Origin: Brienomyrus brachyistius
Lineage: Eukaryota > Chordata > Actinopteri > Osteoglossiformes > Mormyridae
DNA: 64,000 nucleotides
Direction: 5' to 3'
Assembly: GCF_023856365.1 (NCBI RefSeq)
Contig: NC_064550.1
Location: 18,911,629-18,975,628 of the forward strand
The position numbers and the translations under genes were made by a program. This document shows, in pieces, positions 43,943 through 55,559 of the stretch (within the stretch, counting starts at the first letter, position 1; every line of letters begins with the position of its first letter). The notes under the pieces are model-generated. The model was not told the DNA's origin, searched no databases, and saw only the letters and a list, made by a program, of their open reading frames with translations.

Positions 43943-44470
43943 TTCAATCAATCAATCAATCTTTATTTTTTATAGCATTGCTTTAACCACAGGGTTTACA
44001 TAGTGCTTTACAGACATTTAAAAGAAAGGAATAAAAATACGCTTACAGGCAAGTAAAATAATGAGTGCAGAAAAACTTAAAAACAGAATCCATCCGTCCA
44101 TTTTCCAAACCGCTTATCCTACTGGGTCGCGGGGGGTCCGGAGCCTATCCCGGAAGCAATGGGCACGAGGCAGGGAACAACCCAGGATGGGGGGCCAGCC
44201 CATCACAGGGCACACTCACACACCATTCACTCACACATGCACTCCTACGGGCAATTTAGCAACTCCAATTAGTCTCAGCATGTTTTTGGACTGTGGGGGG
44301 AAACCGGAGTACCCGGAGGAAACCCCATGACGACATGGGGAGAACATGCAAACTCCACACACATGTGACCCAGGCGGAGACTCGAACCCGGGTCCCAGAG
44401 GTGTGAGGCGACAGTGCTAACCACTGCACCACCATGCTGCCCCTAAAAACAGAATCAGTTTTTAAAAAAG
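43943..44470 (-). repeat. LINE 3' tail with TTGA repeats, split by a SINE
   Basis: The reversed tail (tcaatcaatcaatcaatctttattttttatagc...gtgctttacagac) is typical of fish LINE 3' ends that finish with (TTGA)n. The sequence resumes after the SINE at 44457. Confidence 0.55.
44091..44444 (-). repeat. full-length DANA-like SINE with 12-bp target duplication
   Basis: Complete element of about 354 bases. The flanks aaaaacagaatc at 44079-44090 and 44445-44456 are identical. The tRNA-like head, on the minus strand, carries box A (gtgcagtggttagcac) and box B (gggttcgagtctc). This copy best represents the family in the window. Confidence 0.95.
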
Positions 44471-44474
44471 AAAC

Positions 44475-45120
44475 AAATACATAATATCAAATACATAATA
44501 AAAAATACCACCAAAAACACAGAACTTTAACCACCCAGTTGTCGGTAGGGGACTTGAACCCCTCACCCCACAGGGAAGCGGTTAAAGCTCTGAATCGATA
44601 CAGACACAAGGCCAGACAGGTCAGCAACCTCCTCTGTGGCAGCATCTCTCCTCTTCAATGAAGTTCTGCATGAAGCCTGAACATTTCACATTTTGTAAAT
44701 AATGACCTTGCTGTCTTGAAGTATTAGTCCCTGTCCGTCGCAAACACAACATGTGGTCTTAATCTTCAAATACACAGGTTCCCTGCCCACGCCTCCTGTC
44801 TCAGAACATCTCTGCGATCAGCTTTCAGAGATGTGAGTTTTATATCTTGTACCCTTCCACCCTTACACTGTAGCATAGTTCCAGTGCTTGAGGAACATTG
44901 TTTAAATGTTAAGCCTCATGGTGATCTTACCATCTGGGTGCATGCATCCCCCACCTGCTTGGGTTTGTCATTCTAGATTAACTCAGGTGCTACATGTGCA
45001 TGCACAGGAACTATGAAACAGCATGAAAAATTCTGCTGCAACACAATGAATAATATCAATCATTGTGGATCTGGAAATGCAGTGTCATCTGCTTCTAGCT
45101 GTTTTTTACTATGTAAATGT
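44475..45120. other. no gene recognised
   Basis: A-rich start, then unremarkable sequence. Confidence 0.45.
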
Positions 45121-45127
45121 TAATATA

Positions 45128-45633
45128 CAGTACCACACAAAAGTTTGGAGACACCAAGCTGCCCACGAAGGAGAGTGATAGTGTTACATCACATGACCTG
45201 GCCACCTGACACTGTAGAAATGGTTATGGAGGAGTTTGACCAGAGAATGAAGGAAAAGCAGCCAATGAGAGCTCAGCATATGTGGGACCTCCTTCAGGAC
45301 AGCAGGAAAAGCATCTCAGGAGGCCACCTCAGGAACTGGCATAGTGGAGACAGTGGGGTCAGCCAGTGCCTGGGGCAGTTGGGGTTAAGGGCCTTGCTCA
45401 AGGGCCCAATGGGGGCATCACTCTACTGACCATGGGAATTGAACCAGCAATCTCCTGAGTCCCAACCTACAGAGCTACCTCCTTCAACAAATAATTTTTT
45501 TTGATGGTTTTTTTTATCAGTGCATAGTTCTATATATGTTATGAAATAATTTGTAATTATTTATTATTCTAAAATGTAGCGTACAAATATACCTTTTTAT
45601 GGGTAGGTGTGTCCAAACTTTTGGATGGTACTG
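45128..45633 (+). mobile_element. Tc1-type element, internally deleted, with nested insertion
   Basis: Ends CAGTACCACACAAAAGTTTGGAGACACC and GGTGTGTCCAAACTTTTGGATGGTACTG are inverted repeats, with TA on both sides (45126-45127, 45634-45635). The internal frame retains a fragment like the end of Tc1 transposase (TWPPDT...EEFDQRMKEKQP...LLQDS). Bases 45360-45475 are SINE-like (gggttaagggccttgctcaagggcccaatgg; reversed box-B-like gggaattgaacc). Confidence 0.85.
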
Positions 45634-45639
45634 TACTTG

Positions 45640-46785
45640 AAGAACTAGTACATTTGTTCACTGAAATATGCTGTTTTAGGTTTAGTATATCACGTCTGTT
45701 ATTTTTCAGATGTAAAACATACCATCCTGTTAGTATGTGTTTTTACACAGTGTCCGTCGTGTTGCTTGTTTAAGCGGGTAATAAATCGGGTCTGTCAAGC
45801 GAAAAATCCCTGTAGCGTATATGTGTTCATCCCTTGTATTTGGGGCATATTGACTCTTGTATCAGCTGCAATCAACCCTGTAGGTCACCGAATTACTCAA
45901 TTCAAGCCGGAAGGGATAATCTTTAAAATTATCTTGCGTTATCTTCTTCAACACAGTGTCATCGCTTAGCTGTTGCACAATTTTGACTCTTCCTGGAAGA
46001 AGAGATGATTTTGTCTAAAAGTATATGCATCTGATTAGAACAGCATATGTTTTGTGCAAACGAAAGTTGACTTTAATTCGCTTAGTCACATGAACAATTT
46101 GCAGTGCATGTTTTCCGGTATATTGAGCATGATACAAACAAACGAAAATGTACAAATATGAGCAAAACAAATGCAGGACTAAGAACAAGAGATACATTCT
46201 CATGAAGAAAAGCTTTCCGAAAACAGATTGTGTTATGACTGTTTGCATCATCTTGTTTGTCTTTGTAAATCGGAGCGGCTCAGACACACTTGGGGGATTT
46301 TGGACGGTGAGTGCGATGAATAATGAATGAATAATGACAGGTCTTTTTTACTCCTTTTACCCAGGGGCTGAGTCCTGCACTTCTTTCCATTGGTACAGGG
46401 TTATGGTTTTGAACTATGACACTGGTCAGCTATGCCATTTCATACTTCCCAACTTTAATTCTCAAAGGGCACCACAAAGAGGAAGAGAGCCACCCCACCC
46501 CACCCCCTTAGTCTGGCAATGGGATCTATCCAGGGTTCAAGCAGGCTGACGGCCAGGCAAACTACTCTTGGAACCAAGAAAGAAACTTTCAAAGAACCGT
46601 CTGGTTCTCAGAGGTTTCAGAGTCCCCAGTTCACATTTGCATGTCTTCACATGAACTTTGAGCTGTGATGTATCTAAAAGCAATTTTCTTGGGTGCACTG
46701 GCATGATATTGCATTCTCCAGTCCTTCCTTCGTGTTTCATGCTACAAAGTTCTCAGATGGTCAGTGCACTGTGCTTGTACAGAAT
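45640..46785. other. no gene recognised
   Basis: Short frames only. Confidence 0.45.
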
Positions 46786-46790
46786 GGCTG

Positions 46791-46871
46791 AAATGTTACA
46801 TCATACCTTAAATGTCACATCATACCTTAAATGTCACATCATACCTTAAATGTCACATCATACCTTAAATG
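46791..46871. repeat. 19-bp tandem repeat, four copies
   Basis: The unit atgtcacatcataccttaa repeats four times with one substitution in the first copy. Confidence 0.9.
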
Positions 46872-46879
46872 TAACCAGG

Positions 46880-47990
46880 ATCAGCTCACTCTATATGCGA
46901 TGTAAGCAGTCGCCCAGGGTAAAACAATCAGAATAAATATCTTTGTTTCAATTATTTACACTAGTTTTAATGTTTTAGTACTTTTCACATGAAACAGATG
47001 CATGCTATTTAGTTAACAACCAGATACTATATGCTACTGAAACGGTTTTAATATAAATTTTCTCTTGGTTTACAGGGTGGAGGGGCACTCATTAGAATCT
47101 CACCCAAGGTGCTAGAACACCCAGGGTCCAGCCCTATGTTTACACATTAGATGTATTTTTTTAAGCATTTAAAAATTATTAAGGTATATTAATTTTTCCG
47201 TATTGCTTGTTTTATTGGTGAGACTGGTTGTAAAAATCATTTTTAAACCGGATGCTCTTAGAAATATATTAGTACCATTCCCAGTCACAGCCTGAGCTAA
47301 CTTCATCCTGCATTTTGTTGTTACTGGATGGCAGATTGCTGGCATTTCTCTGGGCTAATGGGTCTTTCTGTGGGTATCAGCTCCTGAAATCTCAACTGAT
47401 TTATGGGTGAGTTTCCTGTCTGACTGCTATACAGTTTCCAGCCTGATCTGACACTTTCTTTCAGTCTTGGCCTTAGTGCTCAACAGAGGTGGATTAGCTT
47501 CTCTGGGGGCCTCTAGTCTGACTATGAGCCCCTCCTCACCAAACGGGCCATTTTGTGAGCCGAAAGAGAAATGAGAGAGGATTGATCACCAAGATTTAAT
47601 ATGTTTAACTGTTACATTTTGTTCCAAGGTGGGACCCCCTGATATTTGTCAGGGCTCTAGACTGTAGCCTAGGATAGACTGTACATCAATCTGCCTCTGG
47701 CACTCAAAGGCTGTTTGCGTTATTAAGCCATTTCCATCTTGAATGCTCCAGCAAGGCGCCATGATGTTGTTGGTGTGCCACTGCTCGGAAGTAGCCGAGC
47801 CATTTACTGGGTCTTTGTCTCGATATAATTTGTCCACGTTATGTATATATGTGACATGTAGGATGTAGCACTCATGACGATGAAAGAATATGTCAAGTAA
47901 ACGTAACGCAAAGTATGTGATATAACGCTAGCGGACGCCTCAGGTATGCTGGGCTGCATTTTTGAATAACCTGGAACACAAAGTACAGTG
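46880..47990. other. no gene recognised
   Basis: Nothing beyond chance frames was seen. Confidence 0.45.
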
Positions 47991-47995
47991 ATGCC

Positions 47996-48268
47996 TCAGT
48001 ACTCGAACTCATTAGAACTCGAATTTTCGACTCTTAAAAGTCGAAATGACCAGTTCAAAAGATACTGACCTAGAACTCGATCGGAATCTCAGAAGTCGAA
48101 CCACGAACGCCGACCTAAGATAACCTGTACGCGCGGGGAGATGAGTCACGCGACACGTCTCTCAGCGGAAACAAAGGGTGACGCTTCGGTCTCAGCCTCG
48201 CATTCGCTGTGATAACGTCGTTTGTTGGTGATAGTGCTTTTTTATTGAAAATGTCAGGTGATACACTG
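47996..48268. mobile_element. pogo/Tigger-like deletion derivative (273 bp)
   Basis: Starts CAGTGATGCCTCAGTACTCGAACTC after TA and ends gtgatacactg before TA. The interior has ttcgactcttaaaagtcgaa, typical of Tigger-like non-autonomous elements. No transposase. Confidence 0.55.
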
Positions 48269-48275
48269 TACTTTA

Positions 48276-48708
48276 CAGTGCTCCCGGAAAGTATTCAGAG
48301 CTCATCGCATTTTTCACATTTTGTTATGTTACAGCCTTATTCCAAAATCGATTAAATTCATGTTTTTCTTCAAAATTCTACGCACAACACCGCATAATGA
48401 CAATGTGAAAAAAGTTTACTTGAGATTTTTGCAAATTTATTAAAAATAAAAAGATCTGAGAAATCACGTGTACATAAGTATTCACAGCCTTTGCCGTGAA
48501 GCTCAAAATGGAGCTCCGGTGCGTCCTGTTTCCACTGATCATCCTTGAGATGTTTCTGCAGCTTAATTGGACTCCACCTGTGGTAAAGTTATTTGATTGG
48601 ACATGGTTTGGAAAGGCACACACCTGCCTGTATTAGGTCCCACAGTTGACACGGCATCTCAGAGCACAAACCAAGCATGAAGTCAAAGGAATTGTCTGTA
48701 GACCTCTG
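48276..48708 (+). mobile_element. Tc1-type element, 5' part only
   Basis: Begins CAGTGCTCCCGGAAAGTATTCAGAGC after a TA and continues tttcacattttgttatgttacagccttattcc, the recognisable Tc1-family 5' region of many fish. It ends after tctgtagacctctgagacagg, before the transposase. Confidence 0.85.
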
Positions 48709-48781
48709 AGACAGGAGTGTCAGCGTTATTCGTCATGTTCCTGTACATTAGAATGCTTCTTTTCATGTATCCCATCATGCT

Positions 48782-48933
48782 CTGAGAGGGTTCTGTTACA
48801 AAGGCGGAAGTGATCTTTTTTATCCTCTGTCGGCAGTTTTTGGAGAGTCCTACAGGTAAGAGAAACAAAGACGACATGCCTTCAGTAGAGATGACACGAG
48901 CCTTTTAGCCCGGCATTACTGAAACAGAGGCCT
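48782..48933. repeat. duplicated 150-bp unit, copy 1 (microexon-like core)
   Basis: About 90% identical to 58095-58250. Inside, a pyrimidine tract ending cggcag is followed by 19 bases (48837-48855, tttttggagagtcctacag) and GTAAGAG. The arrangement looks like a small exon, but no host gene is known. Confidence 0.75.
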
Positions 48934-48939
48934 AACCCA

Positions 48940-50315
48940 GTAAGCCACACCCAGCCCCCTCTGTGAACCTAAGAACGCACGATTCACCTCTGGCGCTATC
49001 ATTTCTGCACCAGATTCTTGTCGATGTTACAGAGCCCTAGCTCATAGTTAGAAAGAGTGTCCCCAAACCAGGTGGGAGAGTTAACTGCGGGCATGCTTTT
49101 AGCGATCGTAGCGTTTTGTAGAAACAATTACGCTATGATGTGTGGGCTTGCCGTCCGAGAGCCTAGAGCTCCCGCGTGTTATTGACGTAATGCTCAAGCT
49201 GCTCTTCTCATCGCTTATTCCTCATTCTCTGTCGGTCTAATGATAGTAGCCAAGCTTCGGTGCCAGCGGTGGGTATCTGTTTCTTCTTGGCTTGTCACTG
49301 AGCCACACATCCCGTCACCTCCTCAGTTTCACTCCAAAGAGCAGCACTAAAGAGTCTGAACTAGGATGAGATGGCCGTCAGCCATGGTTACCACAAGGGC
49401 AGTTACGATAATTGCTGCCTGCGATGAGAACCAAGATATCAGTTACGTGTGCGATGTTTGCTTAATCTGACTAACCCCCATCTCCAGACATTGCTTACTT
49501 CTGAAATCAGACCCATCCGCCCGTTTTAACTCTGGAAAAAACTTTCCATCGTCCAGATATCTCTCCAGTCACGCCTTGTACTGTTAATCTTAGGTGGCCG
49601 ATTTAATGGGTAGAATAGCGTGAAGTTGACAGGTACGTTCCAATTCATTTTTATTCTACAAGTCTCTTTTAAGCAACGTTTTCTTTGTGCGATAACTACA
49701 GGAAATTAAACAAATTCTAAATAAGTTTAATTTTTTTGGCAGATAACTAAGGACACTGCATTCCCTCACCATGCTCTCGCCCCGTGTATTTTCTGAACCA
49801 AAACATTTTTAGTAGATAGTCAAAATGTGATCCTTAAGCCAAAATCACATCAAATTACACCAAATTAAGTTAGACTTTTCTGTGTGACTGCATCGACTGA
49901 GCTCTTTTTACTCACGTGTGAGATCCCCGCAAATGTCTGGGATGGTAATGAAGTCCATCTGGGCTAAAAGGCTTGTTTTTCAGTCTACACACGTCCAATC
50001 GCAAAAACACGCTCAGTGCCACGGGTTTGTGGTCAAAGTGCTGGGTTTGTGGCAGCGGTTGATTAAGTTGATTCAAAGTACATTTGGTTGTCAGTCAGTT
50101 ATAAGGCTGAAACCGGTCACTGCCTTATTCTCGGCCCAAATTCTGTAACAGCAGCAAAGGTGTAATACTGTTTTTCAGGTGGAAATCTGTAATGATAGTA
50201 AAATTAGTTGAATTGTGAAATAAGAACTTGAATGGAATGTGGTTACATAAGCAGCCAGGCATATTTCACTTGGGCTGTCTTAAGCACAAATACCATGAGC
50301 TGAATATCATTATGA
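48940..50315. other. no gene recognised
   Basis: A short inverted repeat, tagcgttttgtagaaacaattacgcta, at 49108-49134 was noted. No coding signal. Confidence 0.45.
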
Positions 50316-50330
50316 TATGACACACCTGGG

Positions 50331-51105
50331 GGCGGCATGGTGCTGCAGTGGTTAGCACTGTTACCTCACACCTCTGGGACCTGGGTTCGAGTCTCCGCCT
50401 GGGTCACATGTGTGTGGAGTTTGCATGTTCTCCCCATGTCGTTGTGGGGTTTCCTCCGGGTACTCCGGTTTCCCCCCACAGTCCAAAGACATGCTGAGGC
50501 TGATTGGAGTTACTAAATTGGCCGTGTGAGTGCATGTGTGAGTGACTGGGGTGAGTGACTGGTGTGTGAGTGACTGGGGGGACTGGTGTGAGTGACTGGT
50601 GTGTGAGTGACTGGTGTGAGTGACTGGTGTGTGAGTGACTGGTGTGTGAGTGACTGGTGTGTGAGTGACTGGTGTGTGAGTGACTGGGGGGACTGGTGTG
50701 AGTGACTGGTGTGTGAGTGACTGGTGTGAGTGACTGGTGTGTGAGTGACTGGTGTGAGTGACTGGTGTGTGAGTGACTGGTGTGAGTGACTGGTGTGTGA
50801 GTGACTGGTGTGTGAGTGACTGGGGGGACTGGTGTGAGTGACTGGTGTGTGAGTGACTGGTGTGAGTGACTGGTGTGTGAGTGACTGGTGTGTGAGTGAC
50901 TGGGGGGACTGGTGTGAGTGACTGGTGTGTGAGTGACTGGTGTGAGTGACTGGTGTGTGAGTGACTGGTGTGAGTGACTGGTGTGTGAGTGACTGGTGTG
51001 AGTGTGCCTGGGGGGGACGTGTGCCCTGTGATGGGTTGTGCCCATAGGCTCCAGACCCCCAGCGACCCAGAAGGTTAAGTGGTTTGAAAATGGGGGGATG
51101 GATGT
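50331..51105 (+). repeat. DANA-like SINE enlarged by an internal minisatellite
   Basis: The head ggcggcatggtgctgcagtggttagcac with box B gggttcgagtctc at 50384-50396, a conserved body to about 50520, a tandem array 50522-51005, then the normal 3' end (gtgccctgtgatgggt...ggtttgaaaatgg). The 10-mer cacacctggg flanks both sides (50321-50330, 51106-51115). A normal copy is about 350 bases; this one is 775. Confidence 0.95.
50522..51005. repeat. 13-15 bp minisatellite (gtgtgagtgactggt) within the SINE
   Basis: Units gtgagtgactggt and gtgtgagtgactggt alternate, with periodic ggggggactggt spacers giving a longer repeat of about 100-190 bases. It derives from the SINE sequence gtgtgagtgaatggtgtgtgagtg. 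The 241-codon minus frame (HTHTSHS repeats) is an artefact of the array. Confidence 0.95.
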
Positions 51106-51109
51106 CACA

Positions 51110-51465
51110 CCTGGGTATTGAACAGACATAATGGGCTGGGGGAAATTTTGGTTAAACGCAAAAAAGCACTATATGATACATTGTCATACTCTGTACACGA
51201 TGTTTATGATTGTGATCTCTACAGGGACTGGAAGCAGGGCCACCACTAGAAATTTTGGGCCCCCAACACTAATTAATCCAATTATGTCCCAATTTTTTTT
51301 TTCTTGTAATCATTCTCCCCATGGCTGGGTGGATGCTGCTGCTATTACCCTGCATCAGTAGAAAATATTGTACGGCATAATCACTAAGACAGGAACAAGT
51401 CAAATTCAAACTTTGGTGACTATTGAATGTGTGTTGTTATTGTACCATCATGAACCAACGTAAAG
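51110..51465. other. no gene recognised
   Basis: Spacer between two SINEs. Confidence 0.5.
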
Positions 51466-51478
51466 TCAGGCACACATC

Positions 51479-51830
51479 CATCCATCCATCCATTTTCCAA
51501 ACCACTTATCCTACTGGGTTGCGGGGGGTCTGGAGCCTATCCCGGAAGCAATGGGCACGAGGCAGGGAACAACACAGGATGGGTGGCCAGCCCATCGCAG
51601 GGCACACTCACACACCAGTCACTCACACATGCACACCTACGGGCAATTTAGCAACTCCAATTAGCCTCAGCATGTTTTTGGACTGTGGGGGGAAACCGGA
51701 GAACTCGGAGGAAACCCTACCACGACATGGGGAGAACATGCAAACTCCGCACACATGTGACCCAGGCAGAGAACCCGGGTCCCAGAGGTGTGAAGCAACA
51801 GTGCTAACCACTGCACCACCATGCAACCCC
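51479..51830 (-). repeat. full-length DANA-like SINE with target duplication
   Basis: Complete reversed copy. caggcacacatc occurs at 51467-51478 and 51831-51842. Box B is damaged: a deletion near 51770 leaves only gagaacccgggtccc. Confidence 0.9.
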
Positions 51831-51844
51831 CAGGCACACATCTA

Positions 51845-54120
51845 GATGAATACATTTGTAAAAAGAAAAAAATAAAACATTTCAAATACAGTTACAGTAA
51901 ATACTCACTGCATACTGATATGACTAACACAAGGCAAATTTTCAAATATAACTTTACAATATTATTTACTGTTCAAATTCCATTTTCGTGTGACCAATAG
52001 GGGGTGCAATTGCGTCCCAGTAAAATCACTGGTGGCTGGTTCTGACGTCAGATTCCCGGATTCCAAAGGTGCATGAGCACATGGCAGCTGACAGACGGCC
52101 TGAATTCCTCTCAGCAGGCCTGCTTTCACATCACTCATTTTCTTTGTGTATTTATGAATTAGTGGCCGCGTAGCAGCATGAGTGAGTCAGAAAACGGCCG
52201 AGTAACAGCATCTCCGAGCCTCCTGCGCTAAGGAATCCAACATCTTGCCAGCCTGAACTAAATTATGGAGAAAAAAGCCCCAGAGGGATCAAAAATCAAA
52301 GTAATATTCATCCTGGGATTAATATCTGAGTGTGTGCATGATAAACAGAAGAGACATTGGCAGAGGAATAGTTTGCGTTAAGTTGAGGGATAATACATTC
52401 AGATAACAGTGTTGTAATGTGGGGTGCTGTCAAAGCCTGATGTAGCGTGTTACACACCGGGCCTGTGTTGGTTGTCACAGAAAGGCCACGTGCGCCTTTA
52501 AATTAATTATACCTCTTGGACGTGTCACTCTCGTTATGTAACTCAAATATAATTCACGGTGGAGAATATCTTTATTTTCTCCCTTTCCACTGTGTAGAAT
52601 TAATATGTTTAACCAAAACAAATTGGAAAGGTATACTCTGCATTACACAAAGGAACTTCGCGTCGCATAAACATTTACGCATAATTTCCTACAGTTCATT
52701 GTACCTCTCCTATAATATACGGCCAACACCGCGGTTTGATTAGATCAGCCTGGTTGGCTGTGGATTTCTAAGCTGGATTGTGAGGTCGGCCTTCTGAACC
52801 GTAAAATCTTGGTCGCATTTTCCACAGCTGAAGCAACTGAGCTTCTCCAGAAGTGCCCAGTAAATTTTTCTTAGGATGCTGTAGACATGATGTGGACCCT
52901 CACATCATAAAAAATTGTACTTTGTGAGGATTCTTTCATGGTGTTTTTGGAAGCTGTGAATGGAACTGGTAGCACCTTTGCGGACAGACCAGGGTTTTTT
53001 CAAGCTTGCTTGTGATATAGAGACTGAGGTGTTATTGATGTTTTCGTTAAAAATTTGCTTCGTATATGTGCCTGTTGAGTTCGGGAGATACTGTGCACCC
53101 TCAACTACTTCATAAAAAGGAAAAACGTAGCATGTGTTTAATTCACAACTTATTAAAGGATAATTTAATGCATGTGACCCAGGCAATACAAGACTTACTG
53201 GTTAGCAAAATGGAAATAGTTGTAAAAAAGACAACCAGTGACCAAAAATTGTCCAAGTATCCAAACTTAGGCACTTAGAAGCTAAGGCTTCTCGTTGATC
53301 TTCCAGTATTGTTCTACTCAAGCTGTTTTGAATAATAAAATCAAGTCAACTCCCCTATAAGCACCTGCATTCTCTATCATATTACTCATCACTCTAAAAT
53401 CTGTAGCCTCCCCTAACGCATTGCTATATATAACTATCACTGACTCACACTTTTTGTTGGCCTTGCACACTTGCAGAGCCTCATGCTGGCAAGCTGCCCC
53501 ATAATCGTATTTCTAATTAGCTGCTTGAGAACTTCCCTGCGCTCTAAAATAACATGAAATTATCTTACAGGTGATGCTTTTACTAGCATTTTGTGTATTA
53601 TTGTATTAAAATCCTTTTGTTTGTTTCTGTCAAATTATAAAAATGTCCTTTTATAGAATGATGATCATGTTACAAAATAGGTTCCCATCAATGCCTCTCC
53701 AAACTGCTTATCTTCGACAGGGTGATGCAGAGCATAGTTATTATTATTAATGTGACTCTTTAGTTGGTAGTAAAGTTGTGCTTCCGTCAGCAGACATTGT
53801 GTGCTGCCTAATGCTAATTTAAGTGGAGAACGTGTTTCTCAGGAGTATGAAACGCGGACCATTAAATGCTAATCTCCTTAAATACATTTGACGTTTACGT
53901 TGTGTCACAGCTAGGTTCTGTTGTGTTATCCCTTAAAGCTTACATAACGCAAGGCAGGCACACATGCCTAAGCTTAAGAAGCTGGTTGCGAAAGTGGGGA
54001 TTAGGTGCAGCCTTCCATCCTCACAGAACAGCGAGCACATCCCCATCTTTGCTATCTGTCCCCCACCTGTTTGTATTGGCTATAACGTTACGCTGCTGCA
54101 TCACACCTAAGACCACATCT
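51845..54120. other. 2.3 kb without a recognised gene
   Basis: Includes a SINE-like relic near 53690-53725. Parts of 52130-52480 are free of repeats and could be conserved non-coding DNA, but that cannot be judged from one sequence. Confidence 0.4.
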
Positions 54121-54179
54121 CATGTGTAAATATTGGTGCTCAAACATTGATTTCCTTACTTTTCAATTTTTCACTGAAT

Positions 54180-54465
54180 CCAGGGATTTTCGTTCTTACT
54201 ACTCCTGTTCTTGTTCAAAGACTCCATCGCAAACTAAGCCCAAATATATCTGTGTGCGATTAAATGACTATACGACCGGAGCTCACTGGCCACGCAAAAA
54301 CAACAATTCCTCAAAGAGCGTTCCGTACTCGGCCTTATGTGAACAGGCTGTTCCGAAAGACTTTTCCTGTGGTGAAATCTATTCGATGACCTCCTTTAAC
54401 TTCAACCGAAAATGCTGAAATGCTGATTAGTTGCAGTTCAGTATAATTAGTGAAGGAAATAAACC
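54180..54465 (+). other. candidate unrecognised terminal exon
   Basis: An acceptor-like ttttcactgaatccag ends at 54183. A following frame of about 78 codons, rich in Cys and Ser/Lys (YYSCSCSKTPS, YICVRLNDYT, FSCGEIYS, FNRKC), ends in TGA at 54418, and AATAAA follows at about 54459. No family is recognised and no upstream exon was found. Confidence 0.2.
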
Positions 54466-54640
54466 TTTCTCCTGACTTCCATTTAACTGAGAAATGTCAC
54501 AGCATACAGAATATGGGAGCAGCGGGAGTGGGACCCGTGCCAGGGCCTGGATGGAACAGGCTCACTGCCTGGCCAGGTGTTATTCATGCTCTTATGGGGC
54601 CGAAGATGTGAGCTGACATATGTTGCCTGTTTGCCTACAG

Positions 54641-55177
54641 CAGGGGTCGCCAATGCGTTGCTGATAGTAGCCCATAGGGAGCCTGTAACACTTGTTAGAA
54701 ATAGGATTAATGATGTTTTTTTTTTTCATTTTATTTGTTTTCAGTTCACTTGTTTGTTTGTGTGTTTGTTTGTTTGTTTGTTTGTTTTGCCGGCTGTAGA
54801 AATACTCAGAGCATTCAGGCTCAGTGTCATGAGGGTAAAGGTGTAACTTTGGGTTGAGCTTTGGGGGGGTGGAGGGGTTACGGTCTCCACCCAGGGGATC
54901 TAGGAGGTGGTATTACCTGGATTTTATTATTGGGGGTTTCAACCCTCCCCATCCCCACCGTAATTTACACCCACGCTTGACGGGGCAGCCTCACGCAAAG
55001 TCACTGTCTCCCTCCCACCCACCACTGACACCAACTTTTATTTAATTGTCATTTTCTTTTTTACTATAGGCGTTCAAATGACTTAAGCCCGGTCTTTCCG
55101 GGGGCGGGGCTACACATTGACTGCTTATTCAATACTTTGACACTCCCACTTACAGCAAATAAGGTTGGTGACCACTG
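54641..55177. mobile_element. non-autonomous hAT element (537 bp)
   Basis: Termini CAGGGGTCGCCAATG and AAGGTTGGTGACCACTG are inverted repeats. Flanks gcctacag (54633-54640) and gtctacag (55178-55185) match at seven of eight bases. The interior includes (TTTG)n at 54750-54785 and a gggtgtaaatta-type repeat fragment near 54950. Confidence 0.85.
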
Positions 55178-55440
55178 GTCTACAGAATTATATTTTTCTG
55201 CTCAGCTAAATCACATTGGGCTCAAATGTTCTTCCCAATCCTCTTTCAGGAGCACAGTCCACACTGATGTGTCCCTTCATCTCATGCACTTCCATGGACA
55301 AGGACACTTTGAGTGCTCTTCATGTTAGGTCTGCAGACTGGATTTGGCCAAGCTGAACATGTAATTAGCCTATATAACATTAATCCTTTCGAGGTTTTGA
55401 TGGCAAGTTTATCTAATTTAGCGTATGAACTTAGAAGAAG

Positions 55441-55558
55441 GATGGGCTGGCCCCCCGTCCAGGGTTGTTCCCTGCCTCGTCCCATAGCTCCCAATGACCC
55501 AGACGGGTAAGTGGTTTGGAAAATGGATGGATGGATGCATGGATGGATGGATGGATGG
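55441..55558 (+). repeat. DANA-like SINE, 3' end only, with GGAT tail
   Basis: Reads gggctggccccccgtccagggttgttccctgcctcgt...ggtaagtggtttggaaaatggatggatgg. The 5' head is missing. Confidence 0.85.
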
Positions 55559-55559
55559 T

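Noticed and set aside
50404..51129. 241-codon minus-strand frame of His/Thr/Ser/Pro repeats
   Set aside because: It is the translation of the minisatellite inside a SINE; the unit is not codon-constrained and no promoter or splice signals support a gene.
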